DNA of 64,000 nt from Quercus robur (Eukaryota > Streptophyta > Magnoliopsida > Fagales > Fagaceae), in contig NC_065539.1 in assembly GCF_932294415.1 (NCBI RefSeq), forward strand, positions 52,285,501 through 52,349,500, read 5' to 3'. Shown here in pieces: positions 59,901 to 64,000 of the stretch. The translations under genes and the position numbers were made by a program. Each line of letters opens with the position of its first letter. The first letter of the stretch is position 1. The notes beneath the pieces were generated by a model, which was given only the letters and a program-made list of their open reading frames with translations, did no database searches and was not told where the DNA came from.

Positions 59901-60536
59901 GTGTTTTTGTTACTCACCTTGAAATATCATCTGGTGGTAGCAATGTTTGAACCTGTATTTTTGTTTTTTTTTTATAATTTTTTTATTTGCCAGCTACCAT
60001 CAATTATGGATTTTAATTATTTTGGACCCATTATCATTAAATTTAAAGTTGGAAAATTGAAGTTAATTTAACTCTTTCCGCAAATTATCCGTGAGGCATT
60101 GTTGCACACTCAACTTATGAGACTGTAAAGTCCTTTTGACAAGTTATTTTATTTATCTTTTCTCCTTGATGTTCATGTTTCAGAACTTGGATTTGGAGGT
60201 GGCAAGTCACGGTCTTTGTATGGGAGAGAGGGTCATTTGGGTACGACACTGGTTAAGTTTTCTGGTGATCAATCAGGCCTTAAGGAGGCCCTGCAGATGG
60301 CTGAATTCTTTGAGAAAGAAAATCATGGACGCCAGGCTTGGGCACGAGTACAGCCCTCACATTTTGGCAGGGATGATGAGAAGAACCCAAACCTTGTAAA
60401 GGTGGATGAGAATACAGGAGAGAAAAAGAGGATCTTTTATGGTTATCTTGGAACTGCTTCTGATATGGAGAAATTTGATTTTGACACAAAGAAGAAGGTT
60501 ACCATTGAGAGCCTGAGAGAATACCTTTCCAAGTAG
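46070..60536 (+). CDS. XS-domain protein (rice gene X / SGS3-like)
   Basis: Three exons: 46070-47043, 52315-52622 and 60184-60536 (TAG), splicing in frame to 544 aa. The N-terminal half is low-complexity: an Ala run, Pro/Ser/Lys stretches, Pro-rich [10 protein letters not shown], and a Gly run. [20 protein letters not shown] then leads to a small Cys/His element, [20 protein letters not shown]. The XS domain spans about residues 395-540: [60 protein letters not shown], then [22 protein letters not shown] is an RNA-recognition-like fold first defined in gene X and SGS3. SGS3 itself binds dsRNA ends in siRNA amplification, but this protein lacks SGS3's XH/coiled-coil arrangement, so its exact role is unknown. 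Introns of 5.3 and 7.6 kb are long for a plant gene and hold several repeats and a LINE. No lesion is seen in the exons. Confidence 0.92.
48061..48725. repeat. Five-unit ~110-160 bp tandem repeat in XS intron 1
   Basis: Each unit holds CACTTAGAATTCAATGGT, TTTGC..CATGAAGACTGGTCTTG, CATGAAGGAA and GAGAGATGCTTTTCATCCAA followed by TGCTTAAGATG with a variable TG-rich stretch. The units are diverged but collinear. Confidence 0.85.
48951..49015. repeat. 27 bp inverted repeat with 11 nt spacer in XS intron 1
   Basis: CAACAAGCAGAGCACCATAC + ACCTATA is followed by TGAGAGTTGAA and then by the reverse complement with one mismatch. The spacer plus the next bases (TGAGAGTTGAATATAGGTGT) also occur directly upstream at 48921. 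Confidence 0.9.
50197..50264 (+). repeat. Exact 34 bp tandem duplication in XS intron 1
   Basis: GTTAGTTTATTATATTTTAT + GCTTGGCAGTGCAG occurs twice, head to tail, without a difference. Confidence 0.95.
50929..50957. repeat. (TG)n microsatellite
   Basis: About 14 TG dinucleotides in XS intron 1. Confidence 0.95.
53889..53917. repeat. Poly(T) tract in XS intron 2
   Basis: A run of about 29 T followed by further T-rich DNA. Confidence 0.85.
55866..55883. repeat. Poly(G) tract in XS intron 2
   Basis: 18 consecutive G residues after an A-rich stretch. It could form a G-quadruplex on the sense strand or transcript. A second G-rich run lies near 53441-53462. Confidence 0.9.
56233..57478 (-). mobile_element. 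5'-truncated L1-type LINE in XS intron 2
   Basis: On the minus strand the sequence encodes the C-terminal end of a LINE ORF2. [20 protein letters not shown] and [20 protein letters not shown] are followed by the zf-RVT region [40 protein letters not shown] and [19 protein letters not shown]. It is spread over at least three frames, so it is inactive. The poly(A) end (T run on plus) is at 56233. A 13 bp target duplication, TCTTTGYTGCTAT, flanks it (56220-56232 and 57479-57491, one mismatch). The endonuclease and most of the RT are missing through 5' truncation. Confidence 0.92.
57483..57621 (+). repeat. Two-copy ~71 bp tandem duplication beside the LINE
   Basis: TGTTGCTATAATTTCTTCTT...TTACTGCAT occurs at 57483 and again at 57554 with small differences. 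The LINE's target site lies in the first copy. Confidence 0.85.
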
Positions 60537-61262
60537 ATTCTTGGTGTCCATGCATGGTATTGTTGTGTATTCTTATTTATGCTCGGTTATTACTGTAAGA
60601 ATATCTGAGCCTTAGGTCTCATTTGATGACCTAGGTCTCATTTGATGATGAAAGATTTAATGTGATATGCCAACAATTTCTGATGTTATATTTCGTGCAG
60701 CCTCTTTGAATACAGGTGCTTATTCTAGTTGATGATATGATATTTATTGGGTATTAGAGCACTCTTATCGATGCTTGTATAATAGAAAAATGACCACATT
60801 TTAGTCAACTAAACTCAGAATTCACCCACATCAAGCCACATAAAGCTGTGTAAAAATACATCGTTGCTACGGAAAGTAAGATAATATTATTGCTGGTTAT
60901 GAGTGTTTAGAATTCAGCTATTAACTTGCTTTAAGCCTTTCCACATGTGAGGGCCATTTTGTACCGAAAATGAGAAGTTAGCTCGAAAAGGTAAGGACAG
61001 ATATTGATTAGTATGAAGTATTAGTTCAGAAAAGGTTTCAAACTCGTTAATGGCAATATGTTGGCTGAGAGGCTGAGAGGTTCTCAACCATGAGGATTTT
61101 GTTAGTTTGGGAATAGTTTATTTAGCTTTTTCCTGAAATATTTTTACTAAAAGTGTACTTTAAGTATGCTAAAGTACAGTATACTTACACTTAAGAATTT
61201 GAAAAAAAAAATAAAAGTTTTAAAAAGTTGTACATGAAAATTAAAAGTTAAAAGCTGAAACT
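60537..61262. other. 3' UTR of XS gene and intergenic DNA
   Basis: Probable 3' UTR follows the TAG. It contains a short tandem duplication (AGGTCTCATTTGATGA) near 60617-60650. No gene is seen. Confidence 0.5.
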
Positions 61263-61601
61263 CCCCGTTTGGAATGTGATGCAAGATTCAGCTTATTTGA
61301 GTTTTTAGTTTCTTTTTGGTACTATTCATGAGTCTCATTGTACTGTTTAGCTAGCTTTTAGCTTTTTTTTAACAATACTTTCAGCAACAAATTTTCAATT
61401 TTAGCTAATTAAGCTGTGGTAATGTTTGTTTGGTATCAGCTTATAGGCTCAGCTTTTAATTTTAAATTTTTTTGTGCAGCTTTTTAAAACTTCTTTTTCC
61501 CTTTTTTTTTTTAACTTTTTTCAAGGTACAAGTATATTTTAGTACATTTTTAATAAAAAATTTTAATTTAAAAGCTAGATAAGTTGTTCCAAAACAGACA
61601 T
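61263..61601. mobile_element. MITE-like repeat (CGTTTGGAA termini)
   Basis: The left end CCGTTTGGAATGTGATGC and the inverted right end TGTCTGTTTTGGAACAACTT share a CGTTTGGAA-type terminus and AT-rich interior. No target duplication was resolved. Confidence 0.45.
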
Positions 61602-61605
61602 TTAT

Positions 61606-61812
61606 AGTGTCCGTTTGGCAAAGATTATTTTTGCTAACTTATTTTACTATTCAACTTATTTTTGTTATTATTCATAGGTTTCACTACAATTTTTGGTACT
61701 ATTCATGGGTATCACTGTACTATTTCAGCTAACTTTTACCTTTATCTACAGTACTTTCAAAAAAAAAATTTCAATTTTAACAAAATAAGTGGATCTCAAA
61801 CAGATCCTTAAT
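61606..61812. mobile_element. MITE-like repeat adjacent to the previous one
   Basis: The left end GTGTCCGTTTGGCAAAG and the inverted right end AAGGATCTGTTTGAGATCC have imperfectly matching termini. The interior repeats ACTATTCATGGGTATCACTG-type words seen in its neighbour. Confidence 0.45.
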
Positions 61813-62491
61813 CTTAATAATTAAAATTAAAGAAAGGACTAGGAATTCATGTAGGCCTTTGAAATATTATGGAATTGAATCCATACTGCTCATGTTTCCA
61901 CCATTTGTATTGGGGGATGTAAGTTAGTATAACCCACAAAGCCGAAAGAGCCTGTTTCTACTAATTTCTTTTGTAGAGCTTATTGATGAATCGATTATAT
62001 TACTTCAAACTTCAAAAAAGTGGTGCTTATTATTTTTAGATGACTTGACTTGATAGTAAGAACTCAAATCTCATGGTTCGAAAAAACTAATAGTAAGATC
62101 AATGTCAATCCTTTTTTTCCGCCCCAAAGTTGATGCATATAGTACTTTGCCTTTTGTCAGATATTTATTACATTCACTTCCCACTTAAATATACCCAGAG
62201 ACGTGGACCAAATTATCACCTATAGTTGGAGTTAGTACTAATTAATAAACAAATCTTGGACTTTGCTCATTTTTCCTTCATATTAAAATATTAATCTAGT
62301 ATATTTTTTTTTAAAAAGCAGACATTGAAACATGTATGAAATCATTGTCATTATAACTCTTTAATTGGGGTCCGAGCTTCCGAGGTCTTATGTTTTAAAT
62401 TTCAAGTGGGGCAAGTTTAAAATTTAGCGTCCCCATGTTTCACGGATTATTTTGTTTAGTAGGCCGGCTTTCTTTAACTAATAAACATCTT

Positions 62492-62647
62492 TTTCTTTTT
62501 TTTTTTTCTTTAGAGAATTTTAACCTATAACGTCTGCTCTTGATGATAGCTCTTTATCATCAGACCAAGACACCAATCAGTTTTTGGTGTAACCGGGATT
62601 GAATCCAAAATCTCTTATATAACCATCAGAGATTTTACCAGTTGAGC
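62492..62647 (-). mobile_element. tRNA-derived SINE with 17 bp target duplication
   Basis: On the minus strand the head reads AGCTCAACTGGTAAAATCTC (A box) and, about 40 nt on, GGATTCAATCCC (B box), as in a tRNA-derived pol III promoter. The tail is A-rich (T run on plus near 62492-62510). TAACTAATAAACATCTT occurs at both ends (62475-62491 and 62648-62664). Confidence 0.85.
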
Positions 62648-62800
62648 TAACTAATAAACATCTTGATTCAAAGGAGAATTATCTACCAAGAGCATGTAGC
62701 TATCTCCTTTCACTTACTATAGTAATTGATTTATTAAGAAGAGAGTATACTATATCATATATATTTTACTCATTAAAATAAGATATTATTTTATTTAATA

Positions 62801-63495
62801 TGTGCGGTGGTGTCTTCCCAATGACCTTGGGCTCGTTGGGCCTGAACCCCCAATTAATTTTATTCTGTTTTGGGTTTAGCCCACAATGAGAGTTCTCAAA
62901 AGAAGTTTAGCTTAAGATTGATGGTTTAAAACGATTGTGCGATGGTTATTTACTAGAAATGTAATTGTCTGAGGAGAATATTAGACATTGAGGTGCTCAT
63001 TGGGTGTCTCGAACTGGATCACCTTTCCTGAGTACTAGTTTCTTACTTTTCTCCTGTGTTTCTCTCCCCAAAATAATGTTCCATCTCCCTAGACTGACCC
63101 CTTCTACCCTTTTTATACCCTTTCAATAGTGGATTTGCTAAGATGGGAGAAGATTTTGCATGTGTGAGTTCCTCCACCAGTGGTGCCTGGATGGCCTTCT
63201 GGGTCTAGGTCACTGTTCTAGCATGTTCAATCACGTATCAAAATTAAGGGCCACGGTTGTGCTGTTGAAATGATTTTATGATAACTTGTGTCTAATGCCG
63301 AATCTTGTGCTTGGCCAGCAGGTTTCCCCAGGGCACTACCTTTCCTCCTCGGGGATAATAGAGTTTGTTCAAATATAGTCGTCGATGGTACATAGGTTTG
63401 TGTATTCAATTTGGTGTTTATTATGTTTGGGTTGGACCTTAAGCTAACAATTTTCGGCTTGGGCCTAGAATGGGCAGAACTTTCACCCTCTTACA
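62801..63495. mobile_element. Probable solo LTR (695 bp)
   Basis: It begins TGTGCGGTGGTGTC and ends CACCCTCTTACA. GC content is higher than in its flanks, and it has pieces like those of the LARD LTRs (for example CCTTTTTATACCCTTTC and CTCCTCGGGG). The flanking five bases (TAATA and ATATA) do not match well, so the limits are approximate. Confidence 0.45.
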
Positions 63496-63658
63496 ATATA
63501 TATTTATATTTTCATCGTATCGAATAAAAAAAAAGTCAAATAATTACAAACATACCAAGAGTCTTGTATGTCAATTGATTGACATTTCTTAGTTTTTAAC
63601 AAAAACATTTATAGTTTTATTCTCTCTCTTCGAATTATAAAAAATATAAATAAAAAAT

Positions 63659-63841
63659 GGGTCATGCTAACGAGTGCCTTTAGGGCACTCATTAACAATC
63701 TATTTTAGGAAAGTTTTGACATCACTTTTATGGGAAATGAAAAAAACTGTCAAAATATTAATTATTTTTTTCTTTTCTCATAAAAACATTTTTTAACTAA
63801 ATTTTTAACCAGTACACAAAGAGCACTCGTTAGCATTTCTC
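63659..63841. mobile_element. Mutator-like MITE, 183 bp
   Basis: The termini GGGTCATGCTAACGAGTGC and, inverted, GAGAAATGCTAACGAGTGC match over the inner 14 bp. The flanks ATAAAAAAT (63650-63658) and ATAAAATAT (63842-63850) form a 9 bp duplication with one mismatch, as for MULEs. Confidence 0.75.
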
Positions 63842-64000
63842 ATAAAATATTACAAACAATCAACACATACACACAGATCTCTACCCTAACGTGGCATGGA
63901 CCCGACATTCCATGGGCCACGTGAGGCAAGCAAGATAGATAACACAAATAACTGGTCTGGTATAAGTATAACTGTATAGTGTGTATAATTGGGAATGTTC
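63842..64000. other. Right edge, no feature resolved
   Basis: A CCACGTG (G-box-like) word lies near 63919. No coding sequence is visible before the window ends. Confidence 0.4.

Overview
The window is eukaryotic nuclear DNA from a dicot plant. The genes have GT-AG introns, an AT-rich intergenic background, and plant-type content: a chloroplast-targeted PSII assembly factor, the plastid histidine-pathway enzyme, an XS-domain protein, plant Copia/Harbinger/Helitron/hAT elements and tRNA-derived SINEs. A woody rosid (possibly Fagales) fits the overall look of the repeats, but that is inference, not something the sequence proves.

Five host genes are readable. (1) 1196-3043 (+): the last three coding exons of an IDM1-like PHD/GNAT histone acetyltransferase whose earlier exons are not in the window. 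(2) 7602-12075 (+): imidazoleglycerol-phosphate dehydratase (HISN5), 8 exons, 274 aa. (3) 13244-14531 (-): PSB27-H2/LPA19-like thylakoid-lumen protein, 3 exons, 210 aa, convergent with HISN5. (4) 17140-19183 (+): cytosolic ribosomal protein S18, 4 exons, 152 aa, with telo-box motifs at the start. (5) 46070-60536 (+): XS-domain protein of the SGS3/gene X type, 3 exons, 544 aa, with introns of 5.3 and 7.6 kb.

The 26 kb between RPS18 and the XS gene (about 20-45.4 kb) is a transposon field. In order it holds a Harbinger-like MITE (20065-20956), a non-autonomous Helitron (21120-22017), a TRIM-like LTR element (22907-24541), a decayed hAT transposase (25709-27218), an intact Copia element with unusual TA...TA LTR ends nested in an older LTR (29386-34815), a ~0.6 kb flanking direct repeat whose second copy is split by a 1.68 kb LTR-like insertion carrying a small intronless pseudogene, a 1.86 kb foldback element with ~420 bp arms (37588-39445), and a 4.07 kb gene-less Gypsy-like LARD with an internal ~79 bp minisatellite (41341-45409).

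Introns carry their own insertions: LINE debris and a Helitron-type 3' end in HISN5, SINE-like copies in RPS18, and a 5'-truncated LINE with target duplication in the XS gene. The right flank (60.5-64 kb) holds MITEs, a SINE with a 17 bp target duplication, a probable solo LTR and a 183 bp Mutator-like MITE.

I did not find a clearly new multi-gene system. The most unusual items are the repeat-built acidic tail of the IDM1-like protein, the TA...TA Copia whose reading frame runs into its 3' LTR, the 160-codon pseudogene inside an LTR-like insertion, and the LARD minisatellite.
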